A stretch of 32,461 nt of DNA, from positions 1 to 32,461 of IMG/VR virus record IMGVR_UViG_3300024520_000316; one strand, given 5' to 3'. The notes under the pieces were generated by a model. That model saw nothing but the letters and a program-made list of their open reading frames with translations. It was not told the DNA's origin and did no database searches. The DNA comes from a virus. A program made the position numbers and the translations under genes. The stretch's first letter is position 1. Each line of letters begins with the position of its first letter. This document shows, one piece after another, positions 1-6,714 of the stretch.

Positions 1-1
1 T

Positions 2-133
2 GTTAAGGTACTAATGCAGAAACTAGGACGCTTTACCAGTGAAGACATTGAGAACAATGAAATAGGGCCTAATCATGTTGGATGGTACACTACAGCAAAA
101 AGAAAAGAACAATTAAAAGCAATGTTTAACTAA
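2..133 (+). CDS. C-terminal fragment of an unknown protein, 5' end outside window
   Basis: The reading frame is open from the first full codon and ends at TAA 131-133, giving 43 residues. The fragment is hydrophilic and ends in a basic stretch (AKRKEQLKAMFN). It lies 20 bp upstream of the DUF3127 gene on the same strand, so it probably belongs to the same early operon. In phages of this type the neighbours are usually recombination or replication genes, but the fragment is too short for me to recognise a family. I assign no function. Confidence 0.6.
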   Translation, partial: VKVLMQKLGRFTSEDIENNEIGPNHVGWYTTAKRKEQLKAMFN

Positions 134-153
134 TCAAATCAAATCAATAAATT

Positions 154-435
154 ATGGAAGTAAAAGGAACAATTAAAAGAATCGGAGAAGAACAAGTAAT
201 TACTGATTCTTTCAAAAAAAGAGTTTTACACATTACAACGGGTGATAAGTACCCTCAAATTGTAGAACTACAAGCAGCACAAGATAAATGTGACTTGCTA
301 AACGGTTTAGAAGTAGACCAGGAAGTAACAGTACATTTTAATTTAAGAGGCCGCGAGTGGCAAAATAATGAAGGAGTGGCAAAAGTTTTTAATACTTTGG
401 ACCTTTGGAAGATTGAAGCTGGTGAAGCTTTTTAA
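154..435 (+). CDS. DUF3127 family protein, OB-fold-like, probable ssDNA-binding role
   Basis: A 93-residue protein. It shows the DUF3127 pattern: an opening strand MEVKGTIKRIG, a middle segment in which the family usually has the nucleic-acid-facing strands (FKKRVLHITTGDKYPQIVEL), then VTVHFNLRGREW followed by a terminal LDLWKI strand. DUF3127 is widespread in Bacteroidetes and their phages and resembles an OB fold, so a single-stranded-DNA-binding role in replication or recombination is plausible. That role is inference. Its position between an early gene fragment and the primase-helicase operon fits. The ATG at 154 follows an AT-rich tract and a strong terminator follows the gene. The length is normal for the family. 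Confidence 0.75.
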   Translation: MEVKGTIKRIGEEQVITDSFKKRVLHITTGDKYPQIVELQAAQDKCDLLNGLEVDQEVTVHFNLRGREWQNNEGVAKVFNTLDLWKIEAGEAF

Positions 436-455
436 ATTGTAAAAACTGTATTTTT

Positions 456-487
456 AAAGGCTGCTTGTAAAAGTGGTCTTTTTTTTT
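456..487 (+). terminator. Intrinsic terminator after the DUF3127 gene
   Basis: The arms AAAGGCTGCTT and AAGTGGTCTTT pair over 11 bp with three G-U wobbles, closed by a GUAA (GNRA-type) tetraloop at 467-470. The 3' arm runs directly into a T tract to 487. It sits 20 bp past the DUF3127 stop and would end the leftmost transcript. Confidence 0.75.
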
Positions 488-743
488 GCCTTTTTCAGTA
501 GTTTAAAAAGAAGTTTTGCCAGCTGTAAAAGTCTTATTTACAAAGCCTTAAGTGTCTACTGGCAAAAAAGCAAAAAAATTACCCTATACTTATTATGTGT
601 TTAAAGTTGTTTATTTAAAAAAAACAGTAAGGGGGGGTAGGTGTTGTATGTTTTGTTTATTTAAAATACATTCTCTATAGCAGTATACAATGTGTTTTTT
701 TTTGCTTTTTTACCAGTGAGTTTTTTATTTAGGATAATATTGT
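488..743. other. Non-coding region with nested inverted repeats, candidate origin or control region
   Basis: This is the main part of the only gene-free stretch over 300 bp in the window (436-854). It holds a 9-bp inverted repeat, TTTTGCCAG (514-522) with CTGGCAAAA (559-567). Inside it is a smaller hairpin, TGTAAA (524-529) with TTTACA (537-542). A 13-bp direct repeat, TGTTTATTTAAAA, occurs at 608-620 and 654-666. A run of seven G lies at 631-637. I see no convincing open frame. Its place before the replication operon makes an origin or regulatory role possible, but that is inference. Confidence 0.4.
608..666. repeat. 13-bp direct repeat pair flanking a G7 run
   Basis: TGTTTATTTAAAA is present at 608-620 and again at 654-666, exactly 46 bp apart, with GGGGGGG at 631-637 between them. 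The AT-rich repeats could be protein-binding sites (iterons need more copies than this) or chance in AT-rich DNA. Confidence 0.35.
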
Positions 744-751
744 TATATTTG
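744..751 (+). promoter_or_regulatory. Bacteroidota -7 promoter box (TATATTTG) for the replication operon
   Basis: TATATTTG is a perfect match to TAnnTTTG. The expected -33 position (about 720-724) holds a T-rich stretch but no clear TTTG. Transcription would start about 5 bp downstream and produce a leader of about 100 nt before the gene at 855. Confidence 0.6.
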
Positions 752-756
752 TAGCT

Positions 757-845
757 CAAGAAGGTCGGAACTTCTATAAACATTTATTTTAAAACTTCTT
801 TGTCTAAGGTACTCCGACCACCTTTTTCAAAGAGGTTTTTTTTAT
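757..845 (+). ncRNA. Structured leader RNA, possible attenuator or small RNA
   Basis: Directly after the promoter box, GGTCGGA (763-769) is perfectly complementary to TCCGACC (813-819). The flanking AAGAAGGT (758-765) can also pair with ACCTTTTT (820-827). A small hairpin AGAAG/CTTCT (759-763 and 771-775) competes with the long stem. The 3' end forms a short stem-loop followed by eight T. The two pairings share bases 821-827, as in attenuators. I recognise no known RNA family; function is inference. Confidence 0.45.
821..843 (+). terminator. Terminator-like hairpin upstream of the GIY-YIG-like gene
   Basis: CCTTTT (821-826) pairs with AAGAGG (830-835) around a three-base loop, with one G-U pair, and eight T follow (836-843). 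The stem is weak. Because it lies between a promoter and the gene it serves, it would act as a leaky or conditional terminator, or as the 3' end of a short RNA. Confidence 0.45.
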
Positions 846-854
846 TTAAAAATT

Positions 855-1184
855 ATGACTGAAAATAACAAAGGTTGTGTCTATTTCTTTAGACACATTG
901 GATTAAAACCTGTAAAAATAGGATATTCTACAAAAAATGACCCTCTTATGCGTTTTGAACAGTTTAAAACTTATGCGCCTTACGGCGGTGAGGTTTTAGG
1001 TTATTTTAATGACGAAGAACCTTCAAGGGCTGAAAGAGAATTACATAAAGAGTTAATAGATAAACGATTAACAGGTGAATGGTTTGACCTAACTACAGAA
1101 GATGTTGAAAATTTACTTATAAGGCAAAAAAAAATAATAGCTTATTGGGCAAAAGAGGAATCATTAAAAAATAAAAAATCATGA
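855..1184 (+). CDS. T5orf172/MUG113-type GIY-YIG-like domain protein
   Basis: A 109-residue protein. The N-terminus has the GIY-YIG-like pair of strands VYFF (residues 9-12) and VKIGYS (about 19-24), followed by a helix with Arg (MRFEQ), then the conserved AERELHKELIDKRLTGEWF segment seen in T5orf172/MUG113 proteins. These are DNA-binding or nuclease-like domains carried by many phages; the biological role is usually unknown. It is the first gene after the leader RNA and overlaps the primase-helicase start by 4 bp (ATGA, 1181-1184), so the two are translationally coupled. The basic C-terminus (KKIIAYWAKEE and on) is consistent with nucleic-acid contact. Whether it cuts DNA or only binds it cannot be told from sequence. 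Confidence 0.7.
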   Translation: MTENNKGCVYFFRHIGLKPVKIGYSTKNDPLMRFEQFKTYAPYGGEVLGYFNDEEPSRAERELHKELIDKRLTGEWFDLTTEDVENLLIRQKKIIAYWAKEESLKNKKS

Positions 1185-3523
1185 GAATATCAGCATTTAA
1201 AAATATCAAATCAGTAGCACCGTTAAAAGATACAACAGTATTAAGAGTGTTAGAGGGCATTCAAAAAGGATTATACAAAAAAAGCATAGCTAAAATAAGA
1301 GTGCAAGACGATAAAAACGAACGTAACAAGCTTAAAGCTTTACTTCCTTATGTTACCTTTTGCGGAACGTTTACAAGCCGATCAAACGCTAATTTGCGTA
1401 AACATTCTGGTTTAGCTTGTTTAGACTTTGATGATGTGAAGAACCTTGAAGAACTAAGAACAGAAATAAACCAAGACAACTATACTTTTTCTTCCTTTAC
1501 TTCACCAAGTGGAGACGGTTTAAAGGTACTTGTTAAAATTCCAAACGTTGACAACAACAACGACTACCAAGACTATTACCACGAAATAACAAACCACTAT
1601 AAAAAGTACTACGAACTTGATGAAAGCACAAAGGATATTGCAAGGGCTTGTTACTTGAGTTATGATGCTGAATTATACCTAAACAATGAAAGTGAAACCT
1701 TTACAGATAAATTCCACAGACCGCTACCAGTAGAGTCAAAAATTGTAAATATTCCTATCACTGACCAAAACGAAATAGCTGAAAGGTTAGAAAAGTGGTT
1801 TAAAAAACGCTGGACAACAAGCAACAGAAATAGTAACCTTCATGCTTACGCTAGACAAATGAACGCTTTCGGTATTGATAAGGGCACTTGTGAAAATTAC
1901 TTACTTCGTTACAATTCAGGAGGTAAAGAAGTTGAAATACAAAAGCTTATTGATTCTGCTTACAAGTACTCAAAGGAATTTAATACACGTTCTTTTGAAG
2001 ACACTAAGCGCATAAATGAGATTAAGAATATCGCTATGGCTGGTGAAAGTATTGAACGGCTAAAGTCTAGAATAGAAGGTGTTGATTTTGAAAAGGTAAA
2101 AGAAGAGTTTGAAAAACATAAAGAAAACTTGCAGCTTGATGAGTTCTGGTACTATACCGATAACGATCAAATACGTTTATCTTCACACAGGTTTAAACAA
2201 TACTTAGAGCATAACAATATATTTAAGTTTTATCCAGATGAGAATAGCGGTTCTTACACTTTTGTAAAGAATGATAAGAATTTTATTTCAGTATTTGAAG
2301 AGTCAAAAATAAAAGATTTTGTTTTGTCAGACTTAACTAGTAGGGGCTTGATTGATGCGTGGGAGTTAATGGCTAATAAGACAGCTACTTTTGATGCAAA
2401 ATTTCTTTCAATGGTTAATTCAATTGATGTTAAATTAAACAGAGATACACAAGACACCTCATACGTTTACTACCAAAACGCAGCAGTAAAGACAACAAAG
2501 AACAACATTGAAGTATTAAAGTATTCAGATATTAGTGACTTAATATGGAAGAACCAAGTAGTAAAAAGAAACATTGAAATAAAAGAAGAAAGTGACGGAG
2601 TATTTAAAACTTTTATCTGGAAGGTTTCAGGTGAAAACGTAGAAAGGTATTACACTTTAAAATCTGTTATAGGTTATTTAATGCACTCTTTTCAAAACGA
2701 AGCAAAGCCAAAAGCAATAATCTTCAATGATGAAATGATAAGCGAAGACATTCCTAATGGTGGTTCTGGTAAGGGATTAATACACAAGGCAATAGGACAT
2801 ATTAAAAACATAGTTATTGAAGACGGTAAAAAGTTTGATTCTAAAAACCAATTTGCTTATCAGAAGGTAAACAAAGACACTCAAATTTTTCTAATGGACG
2901 ATGTACCAAAACGCTTTAACTTTGAAAGCCTTTTTAGTATAATAACTGAAGGCATGACAGTTGAAAAGAAAGGTAAGGACGCTTACCAGATACCAGCAAA
3001 GGAAAGCCCGAAAATATCAATAACAACTAACTACACTATTAACGGTAGTGGTGCAAGTCATGAACGTAGAGTTTTTGAAGTTGAGATAGCTAACTACTTC
3101 AATGATAATCTAACGCCAGAAATGGAATTTGGACACTTGTTTTTTTCTGATTGGGACGATAAAGAGTGGGCCAACTTTGATAATTACATGATACGTTGCG
3201 TTCAATTTTTCTTAAAGAACGGCCTAGTACAAAGTGATAAAGTAAACCTTGCTTTTAGAAAGTTTAAAAATGAAAGCGGTGTAGAGTTCCTGGAGTTTAT
3301 GGATTCTAAGAGCTTTGACGGTACAGCTGTAAACAGAAAAGAGTTTAGAGACGACTTCAACAGGCAATACCCAACATTAGCCAAGTTCAACACCGCACAA
3401 AGCTTTAATAAAAAAGTGAAAAACTATTGTGACTTCAATAAGATACCTTTTGAAGAAAGTAAATTCAACGGGGTTATGAATTTTTACATAGGATCAGAGC
3501 AAACTAATAACGTACCTTTTTAA
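1181..3523 (+). CDS. Bifunctional VirE-N/BT4734-type primase and SF3-like helicase
   Basis: A 780-residue replication protein. The N-terminal third matches the VirE-N (BT4734-like) primase type: an acidic strand LDFDD (residues 81-85) followed by SPSGDGLKVLVK, the usual metal-binding and core strands of these primase-polymerase-like domains. The middle contains a PriCT-like helical segment. The C-terminal half is a P-loop helicase: Walker A NGGSGKG (526-532, Lys531) and Walker B IFLMDD (569-574, Asp573-Asp574). Further on are a TTNY sensor-like stretch and a likely arginine finger region (SHERRVFEVE). This arrangement is the standard replicase of many Bacteroidetes phages, making primers and unwinding the template. 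It overlaps the upstream gene by 4 bp, and its TAA shares one base with the next ATG (TAATG), so the operon is continuous. Confidence 0.85.
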   Translation: MRISAFKNIKSVAPLKDTTVLRVLEGIQKGLYKKSIAKIRVQDDKNERNKLKALLPYVTFCGTFTSRSNANLRKHSGLACLDFDDVKNLEELRTEINQDNYTFSSFTSPSGDGLKVLVKIPNVDNNNDYQDYYHEITNHYKKYYELDESTKDIARACYLSYDAELYLNNESETFTDKFHRPLPVESKIVNIPITDQNEIAERLEKWFKKRWTTSNRNSNLHAYARQMNAFGIDKGTCENYLLRYNSGGKEVEIQKLIDSAYKYSKEFNTRSFEDTKRINEIKNIAMAGESIERLKSRIEGVDFEKVKEEFEKHKENLQLDEFWYYTDNDQIRLSSHRFKQYLEHNNIFKFYPDENSGSYTFVKNDKNFISVFEESKIKDFVLSDLTSRGLIDAWELMANKTATFDAKFLSMVNSIDVKLNRDTQDTSYVYYQNAAVKTTKNNIEVLKYSDISDLIWKNQVVKRNIEIKEESDGVFKTFIWKVSGENVERYYTLKSVIGYLMHSFQNEAKPKAIIFNDEMISEDIPNGGSGKGLIHKAIGHIKNIVIEDGKKFDSKNQFAYQKVNKDTQIFLMDDVPKRFNFESLFSIITEGMTVEKKGKDAYQIPAKESPKISITTNYTINGSGASHERRVFEVEIANYFNDNLTPEMEFGHLFFSDWDDKEWANFDNYMIRCVQFFLKNGLVQSDKVNLAFRKFKNESGVEFLEFMDSKSFDGTAVNRKEFRDDFNRQYPTLAKFNTAQSFNKKVKNYCDFNKIPFEESKFNGVMNFYIGSEQTNNVPF

Positions 3524-5127
3524 TGATAGTTTTAAGAGATTACCAGGAAGAAGTAGTAACTAAAGTAATTCAGCACCTTGAAGATAATAAGCGGTGTTGT
3601 GTTTCTTTGGCTACTGGTGGTGGGAAAACAGTTATTTTTTCGGAGGTGGTTAATTTACTTCATGGAAGAACCTTAATTTGTGTACACCGTGAAGAACTAG
3701 TACACCAAACTGCAAGCACTTTAAAAAAAGAACACGACTTACTACTTCCAAAGTCGCCACCACTAAGTAAAGATATTTGTGTTGCAATGGTGCAAACTTT
3801 ACACAACAGGATTAAGAAAGGTCTTATTGATGTGAATAGCTTTGATAATATCATAATAGACGAAGCTCACAGGGGTGAATTTATGAAGATATTAGATTTG
3901 TTTGAAGGCAATGTAGTAGGATTTACAGCCACGCCAAACTATGAAAAGTCAAGAATGTTTTACAAGTGTTTGAAATGTGGACACGAACAAGACAAAGCCG
4001 ACAAGCACTGCAACAGAAAGCTTAAAAAATACCGTGAAAACGTGCCTTTAGCTAAATACTACCATACATTAATTGAAGGTATTGGTATTAATGAACTAAT
4101 TGAAAAAGGTTTTTTAGTACAAGACGACAATTTTATACTCCCTGTTGATACTAGCCAGCTTATTTACAATCCTGCAACTAAAGAATATACTGAAGAAAGT
4201 ATAGGCTTAGTTTTTGGATCCGAAGAAGCGATACAAAACACCGTTCAAACCTATCAACAACTTGCAGGAAATAAAAAAACAATGATATTCAACCCTAATA
4301 CATTGGTAAATAAAAAGCTTTATGATGCTATGTTAGCTAGGGGGTTTAACGTTAAAATGTATGATAGTAACAACAAAGACGAAAACAGAAAAGAATTGAT
4401 ACAATGGTTTAAAGACACTGCAAACGCTGTTTTATTAAATGTTCAAGTATTTACTACAGGCTTTGACTGTACAGATGTTGAGGTAATATTCCTGAACAAA
4501 AAAACAAAATCAATTAATTTATTTCTGCAAATGGTGGGCCGCGGTGGTAGAATCACTGATAAGATTTTAAAGCCCAGCTTTAGAGTAATTGACATGGGAA
4601 ACAATAACGAAGACTTTGGCAAATGGAGCGATAAAAGAGAGTGGAAAGGGTTATTCTACGACAAAGAAACAAAAGAAGTAGGCCCAGCACAACCAGCCGC
4701 CGTAAGGACTTGTAAAGAATGTGAAAGCATAGTAGCAGCAAACTCTTTAAAGTGTGAAATTTGCGGTGTTGAGCGCGTCTACAGCGGTGGTGTACTTGGA
4801 CTTCCAACAAGACAAGGTAAGCCCGTAATACCAAACCCTCAAAAAATCGTTGAATACTGCGAAAAGAAAGAGGTTAATATATTAACAGCCCGTAAAATAG
4901 TCTACAATTATATTGCTGAAATGTTTGAAAATACAACCTTTGAAGTATTTAGTACAGCAAAAGCAACAGGAGAACTATTTTACAAAACAAATGAATTTAT
5001 AAAGCCTTACTATTTTGCTATCCAAAAAAGCAAATTAGAAGGTAACAGGTGCAGAACAATTAATTCTTTTACTAACGAAACAATCAAACAAATTGAGCGA
5101 AGATATTCTACAGGCAAAGTTGTTTAA
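3523..5127 (+). CDS. Superfamily 2 DEAD/DEAH-type helicase
   Basis: A 534-residue SF2 helicase. Visible motifs are the Q-like RDYQEEV near the N-terminus, motif I ATGGGKT (residues 30-36), motif II DEAH (113-116), motif III FTATP, motif V TTGFDCTDVE and motif VI QMVGRGGR (336-343). Two Cys pairs lie between the lobes (CLKCGHEQ and a following Cys), and a C-terminal CKEC...CEIC knuckle probably binds zinc. Family members act on DNA in replication, repair or restriction-like processes. Its position directly behind the primase-helicase and in front of a VRR-NUC nuclease points to replication or recombination intermediates. It starts at the TAATG overlap and its 3' end overlaps the nuclease gene by 35 bp. 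Confidence 0.88.
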   Translation: MIVLRDYQEEVVTKVIQHLEDNKRCCVSLATGGGKTVIFSEVVNLLHGRTLICVHREELVHQTASTLKKEHDLLLPKSPPLSKDICVAMVQTLHNRIKKGLIDVNSFDNIIIDEAHRGEFMKILDLFEGNVVGFTATPNYEKSRMFYKCLKCGHEQDKADKHCNRKLKKYRENVPLAKYYHTLIEGIGINELIEKGFLVQDDNFILPVDTSQLIYNPATKEYTEESIGLVFGSEEAIQNTVQTYQQLAGNKKTMIFNPNTLVNKKLYDAMLARGFNVKMYDSNNKDENRKELIQWFKDTANAVLLNVQVFTTGFDCTDVEVIFLNKKTKSINLFLQMVGRGGRITDKILKPSFRVIDMGNNNEDFGKWSDKREWKGLFYDKETKEVGPAQPAAVRTCKECESIVAANSLKCEICGVERVYSGGVLGLPTRQGKPVIPNPQKIVEYCEKKEVNILTARKIVYNYIAEMFENTTFEVFSTAKATGELFYKTNEFIKPYYFAIQKSKLEGNRCRTINSFTNETIKQIERRYSTGKVV

Positions 5128-5428
5128 GTGGTATCACAACAACTATTGCACAAAATTAAACAACCCACAACACGTTATATTTTCAGTTCCTAACGGTGGT
5201 CACAGGTCAAAGAGTGAAGCGGCAAGGTTTAAAGCAACAGGCTTAGTAGCTGGTGTTTCTGATCTTATAGTAGTACAGCCAAATAAGATTATTTTTATTG
5301 AATTAAAATTAGAAAAGGGCAAACAGCAAAAGACGCAAATAGACTTTGAAAACAAAGTAAGCGCTTTAGGTTTTGAGTATCATGTAGTCAGAAGTTTAGA
5401 AGAGTTTAAAAAAATAGTTGTTTTATAA
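5093..5428 (+). CDS. VRR-NUC domain nuclease, TTG start
   Basis: A 111-residue PD-(D/E)XK-type nuclease of the VRR-NUC class. The core is visible: PNGGHRSKSEAARFKATG, then GVSD with Asp57, then the strand IIFIELK with Glu70 and Lys72, followed by KGKQQKTQ. Stand-alone phage VRR-NUC proteins cleave branched DNA, and pairing with an SF2 helicase suggests resolution of replication or packaging intermediates (inference). The protein has no internal Met. The frame is closed by a TAG at 5036-5038 and no ATG or GTG lies between, so TTG at 5093 is the best start. It overlaps the helicase gene by 35 bp, which implies coupled translation. Confidence 0.82.
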   Translation: MSEDILQAKLFKWYHNNYCTKLNNPQHVIFSVPNGGHRSKSEAARFKATGLVAGVSDLIVVQPNKIIFIELKLEKGKQQKTQIDFENKVSALGFEYHVVRSLEEFKKIVVL

Positions 5429-5448
5429 TATACTTTAGTGTATATTTG
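5418..5448 (+). promoter_or_regulatory. Bacteroidota promoter: TTG-N20-TATATTTG
   Basis: TTG at 5418-5420 and TATATTTG at 5441-5448 are separated by 20 bp, matching the Bacteroidota -33/-7 pattern. It overlaps the end of the nuclease gene and opens the cluster of small genes. A TTG in frame with the next gene lies inside the -7 box, so it cannot be the real start. Confidence 0.7.
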
Positions 5449-5466
5449 AAGAAAGTAATACATATT

Positions 5467-5643
5467 ATGAAACTAAAATTAGAAGCTTGCTCTGACTGTT
5501 ACGAGAATACAGTAGTAGTATCAGAAAATCACGAAGGTAGCGCATACTGTACTGATTGCATGACTAACGAAAGGCTTAAAGAAACACAGCCTAAAATATA
5601 CAAAGAAGCAGTAAGAGAAACATTAACCAAAAAACAAAAGTGA
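5467..5643 (+). CDS. Small zinc-ribbon-like protein
   Basis: A 58-residue protein starting at ATG 5467, 18 bp past the promoter box. Two Cys pairs, CSDC near residues 8-11 and CTDC near 29-32, are spaced as in a small zinc ribbon. The rest is charged and ends LTKKQK. The TTG at 5446 would extend the frame by seven residues but sits inside the promoter, so I prefer the ATG. The stop and next start overlap as TGATG. No family is recognised. Such small knuckle proteins in phages can bind nucleic acid or host polymerase, but that is a guess. Confidence 0.65.
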   Translation: MKLKLEACSDCYENTVVVSENHEGSAYCTDCMTNERLKETQPKIYKEAVRETLTKKQK

Positions 5644-5645
5644 TG
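5622..5645 (+). repeat. 24-bp direct repeat, copy 1, at a gene junction
   Basis: An exact 24-bp sequence covering the last codons of one small gene (LTKKQK), its stop and the next ATG. It is repeated without change at 5789-5812, 167 bp on. Confidence 0.85.
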
Positions 5646-5810
5646 AAAAAGGCATTAGAAATAGAGTTAAGGAAGTACATAGATTTCAGAAAGTCACAAG
5701 AAGAGTGTTCAGGATTTATTGATGGATTTATGTTAGGTTATGAGGCACGTACAAGGAAGAGTGTATTTATTAGAATAATGAGATTACTATTAACCAAAAA
5801 ACAAAAGTGA
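5643..5810 (+). CDS. Small basic protein of unknown function, 55 aa
   Basis: Starts at the ATG of a TGATG overlap with the upstream gene and ends at TGA 5808-5810, itself part of a second TGATG. The protein has charged ends and a central segment FIDGFMLGYEARTRKS. It ends in the same six residues, LTKKQK, as its upstream neighbour because of the 24-bp direct repeat. The central part resembles the short helical phage proteins that contain a GF.xGY motif, but I cannot name a family. Confidence 0.6.
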   Translation: MKKALEIELRKYIDFRKSQEECSGFIDGFMLGYEARTRKSVFIRIMRLLLTKKQK

Positions 5811-5812
5811 TG
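5789..5812 (+). repeat. 24-bp direct repeat, copy 2, at a gene junction
   Basis: Identical to 5622-5645, again spanning LTKKQK, the TGA and the next ATG. The pair brackets the 55-aa gene, so recombination between the copies would delete exactly that gene and keep both junction frames intact. Confidence 0.85.
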
Positions 5813-5947
5813 GAAAACAAAATAAAAGAAATTGAAAGGCTAATGATGGTACACGATGACCTTGAAGAAAAAAAGAAAAAGATTGAGCGCATGATAAAAG
5901 AGAATTTAGATAAAATCCAAGTGTTGACTAAACCAAAAGAATATTAA
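5810..5947 (+). CDS. Small coiled-coil protein, 45 aa
   Basis: Starts at the ATG of the second TGATG overlap and ends at TAA 5945-5947. The sequence is almost entirely charged heptads (EIERLMM, DLEEKKKKIERMIKENL), which predicts a single coiled-coil helix that probably dimerises or binds a partner. No homologue recognised. Tight coupling to the two upstream small genes indicates a common transcript. Confidence 0.55.
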   Translation: MENKIKEIERLMMVHDDLEEKKKKIERMIKENLDKIQVLTKPKEY

Positions 5948-5964
5948 CTTGAAAAAATTAGATT

Positions 5965-6204
5965 ATGGATGAAATAAAAATAGGCTATAACGCAAACGAA
6001 AATAATTCAAATAACTTTGTTTTAGGAGTCAAAACACTAGCTAAAAACACGATTTTAATAGGTAATAATCTAACTACAAACAAAGAATATCATTTATTAG
6101 TAAATCAAAATGGGGTTAAGATTGACAAAATAATGACACCTGAAGAACGCAAGTTGCTTTATGATTTATTTGTTGCTCTTGGACTCATTCAAAAAAGTAA
6201 ATAG
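5965..6204 (+). CDS. Hypothetical protein, 79 aa
   Basis: A 79-residue protein rich in Asn and Lys with alternating strand-like segments (FVLGVKTL, TILIGNNL, YHLLVNQNGVKID), then a C-terminal helix (TPEERKLLYDLFVALGL). This suggests a small beta sheet followed by a helix. The start at 5965 follows TTAGATT, the same nine-base start context (TAGATTATG) seen before the tiny gene at 6221. Not recognised. Confidence 0.55.
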   Translation: MDEIKIGYNANENNSNNFVLGVKTLAKNTILIGNNLTTNKEYHLLVNQNGVKIDKIMTPEERKLLYDLFVALGLIQKSK

Positions 6205-6220
6205 TAATTAAATTTAGATT

Positions 6221-6283
6221 ATGCTAACCCCATCATTAGGAATATTAATAATAGTGTTAATTGTTAAAGGTATAATCAAATGA
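6221..6283 (+). CDS. Tiny membrane peptide, 20 aa
   Basis: ATG 6221 to TGA 6281-6283 encodes 20 residues: a short polar start (MLTPS) followed by one hydrophobic stretch (LGILIIVLIV) and a basic end (KGIIK). This is one predicted membrane helix with positive residues at the inside end. The start context TAGATTATG repeats that of the upstream gene. The stop overlaps the next start as ATGA (6280-6283), which supports real translation. Function unknown. Confidence 0.4.
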   Translation: MLTPSLGILIIVLIVKGIIK

Positions 6284-6354
6284 ACACAGGAGTAATACTA
6301 GCCGCATCAATGATAATAACAATTGTAGTGATTGCAATAGGGCATGAACGTTAA
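6280..6354 (+). CDS. Tiny membrane peptide, 24 aa
   Basis: ATG 6280 to TAA 6352-6354, joined to the preceding tiny gene by a 4-bp ATGA overlap. It is a single hydrophobic segment (ILAASMIITIVVIAIG) with a short polar end (HER). Two consecutive coupled membrane micropeptides are unlikely to arise by chance; they could form a small membrane complex. Function unknown. Confidence 0.4.
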   Translation: MNTGVILAASMIITIVVIAIGHER

Positions 6355-6492
6355 ACGCTATGACCTATGCAAATAATTAAATCTGGGAAATCTTCATTAA
6401 ATTCATTCATGAAGTAAAAGTAAAGAATTAACACCGTTTAAATTATGGTATTTGGCAGGTAGTAATATGTTTTTTAACAGTACCTTAACAAA

Positions 6493-6690
6493 ATGCTTGA
6501 TAAAGAAATAATAGCCCATGCTATAGGTATTGTGAAAACGCAGAACACTACTTGCACAATGGACTTAGTAGACCAGCTAGGGATTAAAGAACAAAAAGCA
6601 AGTGAGATATTAGATAGCTTAGTAGCCCTGGAGCTTGTAGCACAGTTTGACGGGTTTGTAGCTGTTACTGACTGGGCCGAACTTAATTAA
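6493..6690 (+). CDS. Small winged-helix-like protein, FtsK-gamma-like
   Basis: A 65-residue protein with the layout of a small winged helix: a first helix (KEIIAHAIGIVKTQ), a second (TMDLVDQLGI), a third (EQKASEILDSLVALEL), then a two-strand wing (VAQFDGFVAV). The order and spacing resemble the gamma DNA-reading domain of FtsK, but I claim only winged-helix-like. It may be a sequence-specific DNA binder regulating nearby promoters. It ends 12 bp before the TATATTTG box that serves the methyltransferase gene. Confidence 0.5.
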   Translation: MLDKEIIAHAIGIVKTQNTTCTMDLVDQLGIKEQKASEILDSLVALELVAQFDGFVAVTDWAELN

Positions 6691-6702
6691 TTTGTTTTTA
6701 TG

Positions 6703-6710
6703 TATATTTG
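6703..6710 (+). promoter_or_regulatory. -7 promoter box (TATATTTG) abutting the methyltransferase start
   Basis: A perfect TAnnTTTG match ending only 4 bp before ATG 6715. No TTG is found at the usual 19-21 bp upstream. If it is used, the transcript starts at or within a few bases of the ATG. Confidence 0.55.
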
Positions 6711-6714
6711 AAGT

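Noticed and set aside
752-845. Possible tRNA or CRISPR-related RNA in the leader before the GIY-YIG-like gene
   Set aside because: No cloverleaf, no CCA or anticodon arm, and no repeat-spacer array nearby. It is better described as a structured leader.
5446-5466. TTG start at 5446 for the small zinc-ribbon gene
   Set aside because: The TTG is part of the TATATTTG promoter box; the transcript would start downstream, so ATG 5467 is used.
6367-6417. 16-codon frame beginning at ATG 6367
   Set aside because: Polar, without overlap to neighbours, promoter or hydrophobic helix. Indistinguishable from chance.
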